This document shows positions 19,110 through 28,810 of a stretch of 64,000 nt of DNA, piece after piece (positions within the stretch are counted from its first letter, which is position 1; the number at the start of each line of letters is the position of its first letter). This stretch comes from Mesorhizobium tianshanense. GTDB taxonomy: Bacteria; Pseudomonadota; Alphaproteobacteria; Rhizobiales; Rhizobiaceae. The position numbers and the translations under genes are program-made. The notes beneath the pieces were generated by a model, which did not search any database, was not told where the DNA came from, and was given only the letters and a program-made list of their open reading frames with translations. The stretch lies in the NCBI RefSeq assembly GCF_007830515.1, contig NZ_VLKT01000002.1, positions 223,191-287,190 on the forward strand, read 5' to 3'.

Positions 19110-20216
19110 ATGCAGCTTCGCAGCTTCATTTTAGCCGGCCTATGTGCCGCGCTCAGCCTGGGTGCGCCCGCTTACGCGGCCATGCCGGCGGGTAATTCGG
19201 CTTCTAAAGCCGCAGTAACAACCGATGTCGTCTACGTCGCCGCTAAAAGCGATACGGCGCAACTTAAGCTCCTCAAGAAGAAGAAAGACCCGACCCCGGA
19301 CGATCTTGCACAGATCAGCAAGATGGAAGCAAAGATCGCGGCCGACAAGGAGGCCGCTCGAGCCAAGGCGGTCGAGTCCAGGAAGCTTGCGATGCGCACG
19401 GCGGCCAAAGCCAAGGCCGATGCGGAACGGCAGGCGTTTCTTGCCAAGAAGAATAAGCGCGCTGCGCTGGCCGACGCCAAGCCGGCTAGGAAGACCGTCA
19501 AGATCATCGAACCGGTTCAACCTATCGCACCGATCCAGTCGGCCGAGCCAGTCTCCGCCGAGACCATGAACGTCGCGCTGGTCCGCAACAACGGCGAATT
19601 GCGCAGCGAGGCTGTCGGACAGAAGCCGCAGAGCGTCGGGCTCTTCGCCGGCCTGTTCGGGGGCACGTCCTCTTCGATGTCGCTGCTCCCTGAGACCCGC
19701 GCCCTCGACGCCGCGCTCGAAAGGAAAGAGGCCAAGAAACAGTTCAAGGTGAAGCCGGAGTTCGTGCCGCAAGAGGTCGAATTCACCGGCTACAGTCCCG
19801 GCACCATCGTCATCGATACCAGCGCGCGCCGCCTCTACCTCGTCGAATCCTCATGGACCGCCCGCCGTTATGCGATCGCGGTCGGTCGTGAAGGCCTGCA
19901 GTTTAAGGGCACGGTCGCCGTCGGCGACAAGCAGGAATGGCCCCGCTGGATTCCGACGCTCGACATGCAGAAGCGCGAGCCGAAGAATTACGGCCGGTAC
20001 AAGGACGGCATGCCCGGCGGCGGCGAAAATCCGCTCGGCGCGCGCGCCATTTACCTTTATGACGGCAAGAAGGACACCCATTTGCGCATTCACGGCACCA
20101 TCGCGCCGCAGTCGATCGGAACGAGCGCCTCCAACGGCTGCTTCCGCATGATCAACGAGCACGTCATGGACCTTTATCGCCGGGTGAAAGTAGGCACCAA
20201 GGTCGTCATTATCTGA
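19110..20216 (+). CDS. L,D-transpeptidase (YkuD domain), secreted
   Basis: This 368-residue protein has a signal peptide (residues 1-24, ending AYA). A Lys/Ala-rich coiled-coil-like region (about 45-130) follows, and the C-terminal half is a YkuD domain. The catalytic Cys is in GTSASNGCFRM, preceded by the conserved His in LRIHGTIAPQSIG. Such enzymes make 3-3 crosslinks in peptidoglycan or attach outer-membrane proteins to it. The low-complexity basic segment may bind the wall. The gene stands alone, with a candidate promoter upstream and a strong terminator downstream. Confidence 0.9.
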   Translation: MQLRSFILAGLCAALSLGAPAYAAMPAGNSASKAAVTTDVVYVAAKSDTAQLKLLKKKKDPTPDDLAQISKMEAKIAADKEAARAKAVESRKLAMRTAAKAKADAERQAFLAKKNKRAALADAKPARKTVKIIEPVQPIAPIQSAEPVSAETMNVALVRNNGELRSEAVGQKPQSVGLFAGLFGGTSSSMSLLPETRALDAALERKEAKKQFKVKPEFVPQEVEFTGYSPGTIVIDTSARRLYLVESSWTARRYAIAVGREGLQFKGTVAVGDKQEWPRWIPTLDMQKREPKNYGRYKDGMPGGGENPLGARAIYLYDGKKDTHLRIHGTIAPQSIGTSASNGCFRMINEHVMDLYRRVKVGTKVVII

Positions 20217-20237
20217 CGCCTTGACAAACCGAACCGG

Positions 20238-20266
20238 AAGGGCCGGCCACGCCGGCCCTTTTGTTT
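20238..20266 (+). terminator. Intrinsic terminator after the L,D-transpeptidase gene
   Basis: AAGGGCCGGC (20238-20247) pairs perfectly with GCCGGCCCTT (20251-20260) across a three-base loop, followed by TTGTTTT. It begins 22 bases after the stop codon. This is a textbook rho-independent terminator. Confidence 0.9.
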
Positions 20267-20280
20267 TGGTTCGCCCACTA

Positions 20281-20328
20281 CCAGAGCGCATTCTTAGGAA
20301 AAACCCTTCGCGGCGGTTTTTTCTCTGG
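20281..20328 (+). promoter_or_regulatory. Structured leader or second terminator upstream of pyrG
   Basis: An inner stem, AAAAACC (20299-20305) with GGTTTTT (20315-20321), is enclosed by an outer stem, CCAGAG (20281-20286) with CTCTGG (20323-20328). The structure lies 35 bases before the pyrG start. The inner stem followed by a run of T resembles a terminator, so it could be a second terminator or a leader affecting pyrG expression. Confidence 0.5.
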
Positions 20329-20363
20329 CGGAATCAACTCGGCCGCGTTAAGCGATGACTCCC

Positions 20364-21992
<1,629 letters not shown>

Positions 21993-22009
21993 GCTGGCCA
22001 CCGGCCGCC

Positions 22010-22549
22010 ATGCAAACCTATGTCGCTCTGCTTTACAGCATCGTCCTGGGCGAGGGACGCCGGGTCGTCATGTCCGATCTCAGGGCCATGGCGGAAGGCC
22101 TGGGGCTGAACAACTCGCGCACCCTGGTGGCGACCGGCAATATGGTCTTCGAGGCGAAAGAGACGGAAATTGCCGCGCTGGAACGCCGGTTGGAGACGGC
22201 GTTTGAAAGGACTTTCGACCGCCATGTCGACATCATCGTGCGCCGCGCGGATGACTGGTTGAGGCTTGCGGCCGGCAATCCGTTTCTCATCGAATCGGCT
22301 GCCGCGGCGGACCGGGTGGCGGTGCGCGTCATGCGCAAGCCAGTTCCCGCGGAAGCCGTCGCGGTGCTGGAGGCCTATGTCGGCAAGGAGGAAAGGATGC
22401 AGGCTGTCGGCGGCGACATCTGGTTCTTCTTTTCGCGTGAGAGGCCGAATTCGCGCCTTCTGGCGGCGATAAGCCACAAACGGCTCGGCGTCGGCACCTC
22501 GCGCAACTGGAACACGGTGCGCAGACTGGCCGAAATGGTCGGCAAGTAA
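22010..22549 (+). CDS. DUF1697 family protein
   Basis: The 179-residue protein begins MQTYVALLYSIVLGEGRRVVMSDLR and contains LVATGNMVFEA, both typical of DUF1697. In the family the first segment is usually ALLRGINVGG; here it reads ALLYSIVLGEG, a diverged form. No biochemical function is established for the family. It starts 17 bases after pyrG on the same strand and may be cotranscribed. It ends at a strong bidirectional hairpin. Confidence 0.8.
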   Translation: MQTYVALLYSIVLGEGRRVVMSDLRAMAEGLGLNNSRTLVATGNMVFEAKETEIAALERRLETAFERTFDRHVDIIVRRADDWLRLAAGNPFLIESAAAADRVAVRVMRKPVPAEAVAVLEAYVGKEERMQAVGGDIWFFFSRERPNSRLLAAISHKRLGVGTSRNWNTVRRLAEMVGK

Positions 22550-22552
22550 AGC

Positions 22553-22574
22553 CGGGGCGGCTCGCGCCGCCCCG
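22553..22574. terminator. Bidirectional hairpin between convergent DUF1697 and NCS1 genes
   Basis: CGGGGCGGC and GCCGCCCCG pair over nine bases around a TCGC loop, three bases after the DUF1697 stop and nine bases before the permease stop. Short A/T-rich flanks lie on both sides (CTTTACTT when read on the minus strand). It probably ends transcription from both genes. Confidence 0.7.
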
Positions 22575-22583
22575 AAACTTGGG

Positions 22584-24041
22584 TCAAGCCTTCGCTGTCC
22601 TGGCTCCTGCGCTAAGTGCCATCGTGCGCATCACATAGTAGACGACGCCGGCGATGGCCACGCCGAAGAACCAGCCATAGACACCCCACCATGACGGCAG
22701 CCAGTTGGTGAAGTTCGGCAGGATCGAGGAGAAGACCGCGCCGATGCCGGCGGCGACGAAGGCATTGACGTGCCAACCGTGCTGGAAGCGGAACTCGCCG
22801 TCTTCCCTGTAGAGGGCCTCGACATCGACCTCGCCCTTCCGGATCAGGTAATAGTCGACCATCATGACACCGAAGATCGGCCCCATCGTCGCGCCGATGA
22901 TGTTGACGAAGGAGGCAGCGCTGCCTTCCCATGGCGCGAACGGGTAGAGCACCAGCGCGATCAGCGCCGCGATATAGCCGCCTTTTTTGAAGTCGATCTG
23001 TCGTGGAAAGACGTTGGAAAAATCGAATGCCGGCGATACGAAGTTTGCCACCACGTTGATGCCGAGCGTCGCCACGGCGAAGGTCAGGGCGGCCAGGGCC
23101 GCCAGGAACCAGCTGTCGAACTTGGCCGAGATCTGGTCGGGATGCAGCAGCACCTCGCCATAGACATCGAAGGCGGCAATCGTGGTGACGCCGGCGACCA
23201 GCGAGAACAGGATGAGGTTGACCGGCAGACCCCAGATGTTGCCCTTGCGCAGCGATGCCTTGTCCGGAGCATAACGGGCGAAATCGCAGAAGTTGAGGTA
23301 GAGAGCCGAGAAATAGGTCACCCAGATCGCCGCCACCGCAAACAGCGACGTCCACGAGCCAGGCGTGCCGGGCACGCCCGCGTCCTTGGTCTTTTCGAGC
23401 AGCACATCCATTGGGATGTCGCTGGTGAAAGCGAAAGTTCCGGATTTGACGCAGAGATAGATCGCCAGGATCAACATCATCACCCATACTGCCGGTCCGG
23501 CCCAGTCCTGGAAGCGGCGCACCGTTTCCATGCCCTTCTGGATGATCAGCAACTGCAGCGCCCAGACCACCGCGAAGCAGATCACTTCCAGGCCGGTATG
23601 GCCGAGGAAATGCGTACTCTGGTTGAAGTCGGCGAACCATTGCGACCGGATCAGCAGCGCCACGATCGCGCCTGAGGCTGCCGCCGTCTGCGCGCCGTAC
23701 CAGAAGCAGGCGACGATGGCGCGCACCAGCGCCGGTATGTTGGCGCCCCAGATGCCGAAGGAAGCGCGGGCAAGGACGGGGTAGGGCACTCCGGTCTTCA
23801 CACCGGCATAGCCGACCATGTTCATCAGCACGTAGATGATCATCGAACCGATGCCGATGGCGATTATGAAGTTGACGAAGCCTCCGCAGAATAGGAACAG
23901 GCTTGCCGCCAGGTAGTAGCCCCAAAGGCTGTGGACGTCCGACGTCCAGACGTTGAAGATCGAGAATGGTCCCCAGTTTCGAACCTTCGCTGGAGCCAGA
24001 TCCTCATTGTACAGGTCAGGTGATGCGCCTTGTATGGTCAT
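22584..24041 (-). CDS. NCS1-family nucleobase/allantoin-type permease
   Basis: This 485-residue inner-membrane protein has about 12 hydrophobic segments. The N-terminus NWGPFSIFNVWTSDVHSLWGYYLAASLF and the GVPYPVLARASFGIWGANIPALVRA region are typical of the NCS1 (CodB/PucI/Mhp1) cation symporters, which take up cytosine, uracil, allantoin, hydantoins or thiamine. The substrate cannot be assigned: no catabolic gene for these compounds is adjacent. The start at 24041 (MTIQGAS) was preferred over 24158, because the extra 39 residues are Arg-rich and not family-like. Confidence 0.85.
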   Translation of the reverse strand: MTIQGASPDLYNEDLAPAKVRNWGPFSIFNVWTSDVHSLWGYYLAASLFLFCGGFVNFIIAIGIGSMIIYVLMNMVGYAGVKTGVPYPVLARASFGIWGANIPALVRAIVACFWYGAQTAAASGAIVALLIRSQWFADFNQSTHFLGHTGLEVICFAVVWALQLLIIQKGMETVRRFQDWAGPAVWVMMLILAIYLCVKSGTFAFTSDIPMDVLLEKTKDAGVPGTPGSWTSLFAVAAIWVTYFSALYLNFCDFARYAPDKASLRKGNIWGLPVNLILFSLVAGVTTIAAFDVYGEVLLHPDQISAKFDSWFLAALAALTFAVATLGINVVANFVSPAFDFSNVFPRQIDFKKGGYIAALIALVLYPFAPWEGSAASFVNIIGATMGPIFGVMMVDYYLIRKGEVDVEALYREDGEFRFQHGWHVNAFVAAGIGAVFSSILPNFTNWLPSWWGVYGWFFGVAIAGVVYYVMRTMALSAGARTAKA

Positions 24042-24357
24042 TGTGATGTCTTCCCGTTGCCTGCCGCGCGCCTCCACGCGTCGTCTGAGCAGGTTAAGCC
24101 TGACGCAAGGGAACCGGCAACCGATTGATTTGCCGGCTTTGGCCTTAAAGACATTCAATGAGAACCGAGCTTATCGGCGCGGCGCACCGTTCGTTGCTCG
24201 CTTGTCACGTTTGGTGATTCGATTTCGGCAGAACGATGTGAGAGACTTCATTTGGCCCGACTTTTTTCAGCACCGGGCTCTCTTTGCCGAAACCAAATGG
24301 CCAGCCGTAAGTTCAAAAGGTTCGATCAGGCACATAATGATCGACCGGGAGGAAACG
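24042..24357. other. 316-base intergenic region between NCS1 permease and DUF982 copy 1
   Basis: The region lies between divergent genes and holds no convincing ORF. Its last 75 bases (from about 24283) are similar to the region upstream of the second DUF982 gene (from about 34160). The similarity includes the segments TTGCCG, ACCAA, TGG.C.GCC and GATCGACCGG(G/A)AGGAA, so the duplicated unit includes the leader. No operator was recognised. Confidence 0.6.
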
Positions 24358-24660
24358 ATGGATCGCCTGCAGTTCTTTACGCCTGTTCGGATTTCGCATG
24401 GGCAGAAAAACCCTGCCGAAGAAATTGATAGCGTAGCCGAAGCGATGGAATTCTTGCGTAAATGGCCGACAGGCCGGCGTGGACCAGTCTACCAATGCGC
24501 GGTGAATTGCTGCTCCGCGGCTCTGACAGGCCGGATGTCGGCAGAGGAGGCAAGGAAGGCTTTTACCGGCTTCGCCCGCATCACGCGCCTTCTCGACGAC
24601 GACATGGCGCTGCCGTTGGGCGGCGAAAATATCGATAGCGTGCATGCGCTGAGGCGATGA
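24358..24660 (+). CDS. DUF982 domain protein, copy 1
   Basis: The 100-residue protein starts MDRLQFFTPVRIS after a strong GGGAGGAA site. It contains the DUF982 pattern of FxxPVxI, EAMEFLRKWPTGRRGPVYQCAVNCC, and an ARKAFTGFARITRLL helix. The function of DUF982 is unknown; the family is expanded in rhizobia. It is about 80% identical by eye to the gene at 34236-34538, and the similarity extends upstream of the start. The Cys-Cys pair (VNCC) is kept in both copies and in the decayed third copy nearby. Confidence 0.8.
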   Translation: MDRLQFFTPVRISHGQKNPAEEIDSVAEAMEFLRKWPTGRRGPVYQCAVNCCSAALTGRMSAEEARKAFTGFARITRLLDDDMALPLGGENIDSVHALRR

Positions 24661-24681
24661 ATATAGCGCCCTTCGGCAAAG

Positions 24682-24838
24682 TCACAGTACCTCGACGGAG
24701 GCAGAGAACACGTAGTCAGCGCCCCGCTTGGTGATAGCAACCCTCGGCTCGCTCGGGTTGACCTCGAACTTGCGGCGCAGTCGCAATATCTGCGCATCGA
24801 TGCTGAGATCTGGTGGCAGCGAGATGCTGTCTGCGGCT
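24682..24838 (-). pseudogene. Remnant of an OmpR-type winged-helix regulator (C-terminal end)
   Basis: Read on the minus strand, this stretch encodes LSIDAQILRLRRKFEVNPSE followed by PRVAITKRGADYVFSASVEVL and a stop. This is the recognition helix and wing of an OmpR/PhoB-type DNA-binding domain (compare the family pattern SIDVxIxRLRRKxE...VRGxGYxF). A stop codon in the same frame lies directly upstream at about 24841, so no complete domain or receiver domain is present. It is read as a decayed gene. Confidence 0.7.
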
Positions 24839-24861
24839 CAGGACATACTGCGGCTATCGCG

Positions 24862-24942
24862 GAAACGCTGTCCTGTAGCGGCGCAGGGCGATCTACCAGT
24901 GCACCGTGAATTGCTGCCCGCGTCTCTGGCAGGCTTGGCGGC
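24862..24942 (+). pseudogene. Decayed third copy of the DUF982 gene
   Basis: The DNA around 24879-24935 matches the central part of both DUF982 genes. One frame reads RRRAIYQCTVNCCPRLWQ, against GRRGPVYQCAVNCCSAAL in copy 1. A TAG stop lies directly upstream of the matching stretch, and the downstream helix is scrambled. The fragment runs up to the 3' end of the convergent TetR gene. It supports repeated duplication and loss of this family at the locus. Confidence 0.65.
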
Positions 24943-25635
24943 TCAAGGGCCTGCTTCGAGGAAGGCCCGGGCAAACCCGGGTTGCGCCGCTTCTACCGTT
25001 CCATCAGGCAACTTCAAAAGCCGGTCGATTGCAATGCCGTAGAGCCGCAGCCGGTCGTCGAGCAGCCGCGCTGCTTCGTCGACATTGCCCCGTTCGGCTT
25101 GCCGCAAGGCGCGGTGCATCACGTCCCGCAAGATCAGCCGGAGCTGCAAAAACATCTCGGCAAAAGCTTCCGGATCAGGCACGTCGAGCACGCCTTCCGC
25201 GCTTCCCTTCCGGAGGAGATCGGTGATTATCGGCATGGCCAGTTCCCTGACCGCCTGGTCAACCCGATGGAAGAGGGCAAGGTTCTCGGGCCGGAAGACG
25301 ACGAAGAACGTCTTGCGCAGTTGCGGAGCGAGCTCGACGTTCAGCCGCTGCGAGCCCGCAAAGAGCGCATTGAGCCGGCCAAGCCCGTCAAGTGACGGAT
25401 CGTTGAGCATGGGCTGCAGCTCGGTGAAACTGTCGCGCGCGAGACGTGCGGCGAGCGCCTCCAGCAGCGCCTCTTTCGATGCGAAATAGTGGTAGAACGC
25501 GCCCTTCGACAGGCCGGCCTCGCGGATGATGTCGTTTACCGTCGTGTTGTCGTAGCCACGCTCGAAGAAAAGCCGCTGGGCGCAGTCGAGAAGCTCGGCG
25601 GATCGTATTTCCGGCGGCTTTATCACTCGGGCCAA
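24943..25635 (-). CDS. TetR/AcrR family transcriptional repressor
   Basis: This 230-residue protein has an N-terminal TetR helix-turn-helix with the classical LFFERGYDNTTVNDIIREAGLSKGAFYHYFASKEALL segment at about residues 21-57. The all-helical C-terminal ligand domain is not assignable. It is divergent from an adaptor/permease/ATPase operon, with a perfect inverted repeat between the starts. That arrangement marks it as the likely repressor of the exporter and of itself. The inducer is unknown. Confidence 0.9.
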   Translation of the reverse strand: MARVIKPPEIRSAELLDCAQRLFFERGYDNTTVNDIIREAGLSKGAFYHYFASKEALLEALAARLARDSFTELQPMLNDPSLDGLGRLNALFAGSQRLNVELAPQLRKTFFVVFRPENLALFHRVDQAVRELAMPIITDLLRKGSAEGVLDVPDPEAFAEMFLQLRLILRDVMHRALRQAERGNVDEAARLLDDRLRLYGIAIDRLLKLPDGTVEAAQPGFARAFLEAGP

Positions 25636-25700
25636 AATCGATCCTCGCTAAGTACAGGTGGAGCAAGAGGAGCACGAACCGTTTCCTTATGCAACTTTTA

Positions 25701-25719
25701 TAGACCGACGGTCGGTCTA
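25701..25719. promoter_or_regulatory. TetR operator: perfect inverted repeat
   Basis: TAGACCGACGGTCGGTCTA has two perfectly complementary nine-base arms around one central base. It lies 66 bases upstream of the tetR start and 56 bases upstream of the adaptor start. The GACCGAC/GTCGGTC core is typical of TetR/AcrR operators in front of drug exporters. Confidence 0.85.
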
Positions 25720-25774
25720 GTGCTATGTCTGCCCCCCGCCCGACGTTCGGATTCGATGATCGAGGGAGAGTTTC

Positions 25775-26821
25775 TTGCGACGGATACGCTGGATTGTCGG
25801 CATTGTTCTTGTCGCGGCTGCTGCTGCTTTCGGCGCTTGGTATCTGTGGCAGCCGGCCAAGGTTTCGGTGGTGACGCCACAGCGCGGCGACGCGGCGGAG
25901 ATCGTTTACGCGAGCGGCTCCGTCGAGCCGCGAACCTGGGCCAAGGTGACACCCGTGGTCCGCGAGAGGATCGTCGAGCAGTGTAATTGCGAGGGGTCGA
26001 GGGTTGCACAAGGCGACGTGCTCGCCAAGCTCGACGACAGCGAGGCCCGGGCCGTGCTTGGCGAGCTCGAAGCGCGTCAAGCGCTTGCCCAGGAAGAGCT
26101 CCGGCGGCTGACCGTGCTTGCCGAAAGGCGTGCAGCGAGCCAGCAGGCGCTCGATCGTGCGCAGAGCGAGCTTGGCCAGATCGAGGCGCTGGTTGCCGGA
26201 CAGAAGGCGCGACTCGACACCTACGTGTTACGTGCGCCGAGCGCCGGTGTCGTGCTCAGGCAGGACGGCGAGGTGGGTGAGGTGGCCGAACTCGGCACGG
26301 TGTTGTTCTGGGTCGGCGAGCCGAAGCCGCTCCTAGTGGTCGCCGAGGTCAACGAGGAGGACATACCCCGGGTCGAGGTCGGCCAGCGCGCGCTGCTTAA
26401 ATCCGATGCGTTCCTCAGGCAGAACCTGGAAGCGGTGGTCGACAGCATCACGCCCAAGGGCGATCCGGTGACGAAGACCTATCGCGTCCGCTTCCACCTG
26501 CCGGACGACACGCCCCTTCGTATAGGCATGTCGACCGACGTGAACATCGTCATTCGCGTTTCGAAAAATGCGCTGTTGATCCCGTCCGTTGCGATGGATG
26601 GGAACAAGGTGTTCGTGGTCGAGGGCGACAAGGCCTGGCGGCACGAAATCCGAACGGGCATCCGCGGCTCCAACGGCATCGAGGTTCTCTCAGGAGCCGA
26701 GGGGAAGGCTAGCGTCGATGGGAAGATTGGCATCGACGACGAGACCCGCGTCGTCTCGCCCTATCCCGCCGACCTCGCCGACGGGGCGCGCGTGAGCATC
26801 ACCGACGCCCAGGAGAGATAA
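25775..26821 (+). CDS. HlyD/MacA-type periplasmic adaptor of an ABC exporter
   Basis: The 348-residue protein starts with TTG at 25775, five bases after the GAGGGAGAG ribosome site. A signal anchor (residues 4-22, WIVGIVLVAAAAAFGAWYL) is followed by a lipoyl-like half motif, an alpha-helical hairpin (about residues 85-150, rich in E, R, Q and A), the second lipoyl half (YVLRAPSAGVVLRQDGEVGE) and a beta-barrel domain. Such adaptors link an inner-membrane exporter to an outer-membrane channel. The permease follows after 7 bases; no TolC gene is present in this operon. Confidence 0.85.
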   Translation: MRRIRWIVGIVLVAAAAAFGAWYLWQPAKVSVVTPQRGDAAEIVYASGSVEPRTWAKVTPVVRERIVEQCNCEGSRVAQGDVLAKLDDSEARAVLGELEARQALAQEELRRLTVLAERRAASQQALDRAQSELGQIEALVAGQKARLDTYVLRAPSAGVVLRQDGEVGEVAELGTVLFWVGEPKPLLVVAEVNEEDIPRVEVGQRALLKSDAFLRQNLEAVVDSITPKGDPVTKTYRVRFHLPDDTPLRIGMSTDVNIVIRVSKNALLIPSVAMDGNKVFVVEGDKAWRHEIRTGIRGSNGIEVLSGAEGKASVDGKIGIDDETRVVSPYPADLADGARVSITDAQER

Positions 26822-26828
26822 AGCAACG

Positions 26829-28070
26829 ATGCCGCTTATCTTCGACATTGCCGTCACGCACATTGCCGGCCGCGGTCGCCAGACGCTGGTTGCCGTGATC
26901 GGCGTCGCCGTCGGTGTCGGATTCTCCATAGCCATGGCGGCGCTGATGCAGGGCGGGCAGGACGATTTCGTCAGGCAGCTCGTCGACACGATGCCGCATG
27001 TCGACATCACCGACGAGCAGCGCACCGCCCGCCGTCAACCCGCCGAGGATGCCTTCGCGACAGTAGCGATTTCCGGGCTCAGGCCGCGCGACGATCGCCG
27101 CGGCATCATCAATCCGACCGCCGCGGCCTCCTGGCTCGAGAGCTGGATTCCTGGCCGGTTCGCGGCAAACCTCAAAACCCAGGGTGTGATCCGCTATTCC
27201 AGCCGCGAAGTGGGCGCGGCGATCAACGGGATCGAACCGGAGCGCGAGTCCGGCGTGTCGCCGATCGTCGAAGACTTCGTCGAGGGCAGCTTTTCGGCAC
27301 TTGCCGCGGGCGGCAACAACGTGCTCATCGGCGACACGATGGCGAGCCGGCTCGGTGCCGGGTTCGGCGACACCATAACCGCGGTTTCCTCCGAGGGGCT
27401 GACGCGCAACTTCAAGATCGCCGGCCTGTTCCACACCGGCACCACCGCGCGCGACGAAGGTGAGGCCTATGTGCTTCTGAAGAACGCGCAGATACTCTCC
27501 GCGCGGCCGAACGCCATCAACGAGATCCGCATCAAACTCGACGATCCAAACCGCGCTCCGGCAGTGGCGCACCGCGCCGAGGCCGAACTGGGCTACAAGG
27601 CCGTGGCATGGCAGGAGGCGAATGAATCGATCCTCGAGGCGCTCGTCGTGCGCAACGTCATCATGTACACCGTCGTCGGCGCGATCATGCTGGTCGCTGG
27701 CTTCGGCATCTACAACATCATTTCCACCATCACGCACGAGAAGGCGCGCGACATCGCCATCATGAAGTCGCTGGGCTTCCCGGAATCGGACATGCGCCGG
27801 CTCTTTCTGCTGGAAGGCGTGGCGATCGGCGTTGCCGGCTCCGTGCTTGGCGGGCTGCTCGGCTTCGCCATGACCTATGGGCTGTCGCTGGTGCGTTTCG
27901 AGATCGCCGCGACCGGCCAGGAGATGACCCGGCTGCCGATCGCCTGGAGCGTGATGCACTACGTCATCGCCTCGGCTTTCGCGCTGGGCTCGGCGGCGGT
28001 GGCCGGCTACCTGCCGGCGCGCCGTGCGGCACGCCTGAACCCCGTCGAGATCATCAGAGGCGCGTCATGA
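26829..28070 (+). CDS. ABC transporter permease, FtsX/MacB type
   Basis: This 413-residue protein has one N-terminal membrane helix (RQTLVAVIGVAVGVGFSIAMA), a large periplasmic MacB_PCD-like domain (about residues 45-270), and an FtsX domain with three C-terminal helices. The coupling segment THEKARDIAIMKSLGFPESD, at about residue 305, is typical of LolC/MacB-type permeases. These permeases use ATP to drive mechanical export from the periplasm rather than transmembrane transport. The stop overlaps the ATPase start by four bases. Confidence 0.9.
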   Translation: MPLIFDIAVTHIAGRGRQTLVAVIGVAVGVGFSIAMAALMQGGQDDFVRQLVDTMPHVDITDEQRTARRQPAEDAFATVAISGLRPRDDRRGIINPTAAASWLESWIPGRFAANLKTQGVIRYSSREVGAAINGIEPERESGVSPIVEDFVEGSFSALAAGGNNVLIGDTMASRLGAGFGDTITAVSSEGLTRNFKIAGLFHTGTTARDEGEAYVLLKNAQILSARPNAINEIRIKLDDPNRAPAVAHRAEAELGYKAVAWQEANESILEALVVRNVIMYTVVGAIMLVAGFGIYNIISTITHEKARDIAIMKSLGFPESDMRRLFLLEGVAIGVAGSVLGGLLGFAMTYGLSLVRFEIAATGQEMTRLPIAWSVMHYVIASAFALGSAAVAGYLPARRAARLNPVEIIRGAS

Positions 28071-28738
28071 GCGCACTCATCGAGACCGAGAAGCTGACGC
28101 GCGTATTGCCCGAGACGGTTCCCGTCACGCTGGTCAAGGACATTACGCTCGCGATCAACGAGAAAGAATTCGTCGCCGTCACCGGTCCCTCCGGCTCCGG
28201 CAAATCCTCATTGCTTTATCTGCTCGGGCTGCTCGACCGGCCGACCGCTGGAACGTTGAGAATAGGCGGCCGCGACACCGCGCCGATGAATGAAAGGGAG
28301 CGTGCGCGGACCCGCCTTTCGATGCTGGGCTTCGTGTTCCAGTTTCATTTTCTGCTGCCGGAGTTCACGGCGCGCGAAAATGTCGAAATTCCAATGCGCA
28401 AGCTGGGCCGGCTAGCGCGGCCTGAGATGCGCGAGCGGGCCGGGGAGCTGCTTTCATCCCTGGGGCTCGGCGAACATCTTGACAAGCGGCCTGACCAGCT
28501 TTCGGGCGGCCAGCGTCAGCGCGTCGCGGTGGCACGCTCGCTCGCCAACGACCCGCCGCTTATCCTCGCGGATGAGCCGACGGGGAGCCTCGACAGCACA
28601 AGCTCCGAGCAGGTCTTCGCAATCCTGGAGACTCTGGTGCGCGAGCGCGGCAAGACCGTCGTGGCGGTTACGCATGACCTGGACATGGCGGCGCGCATGG
28701 ATCGCCGCATTCACATCGTGGACGGGAAGATCGGCTGA
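28067..28738 (+). CDS. ABC transporter ATP-binding protein, LolD/MacB type
   Basis: The 223-residue protein has Walker A GPSGSGKSS at about residues 40-48, a Q-loop (FVFQFHFLLPEFTARENV), the signature LSGGQRQRVAVARSLAND, Walker B LILADEPTGSLDS and the switch His in AVTHD. It is the energy subunit of the adaptor-permease-ATPase exporter encoded by this operon. The clear operator makes this a TetR-induced efflux or envelope-stress exporter. The substrate is unknown. Confidence 0.92.
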   Translation: MSALIETEKLTRVLPETVPVTLVKDITLAINEKEFVAVTGPSGSGKSSLLYLLGLLDRPTAGTLRIGGRDTAPMNERERARTRLSMLGFVFQFHFLLPEFTARENVEIPMRKLGRLARPEMRERAGELLSSLGLGEHLDKRPDQLSGGQRQRVAVARSLANDPPLILADEPTGSLDSTSSEQVFAILETLVRERGKTVVAVTHDLDMAARMDRRIHIVDGKIG

Positions 28739-28810
28739 TCAGCTTCTCCGGTGGCCAATGGCGACGGGGCAGGACGCGTTGATACGCCCGCAACAGCAGC
28801 CGAAGGCTCG

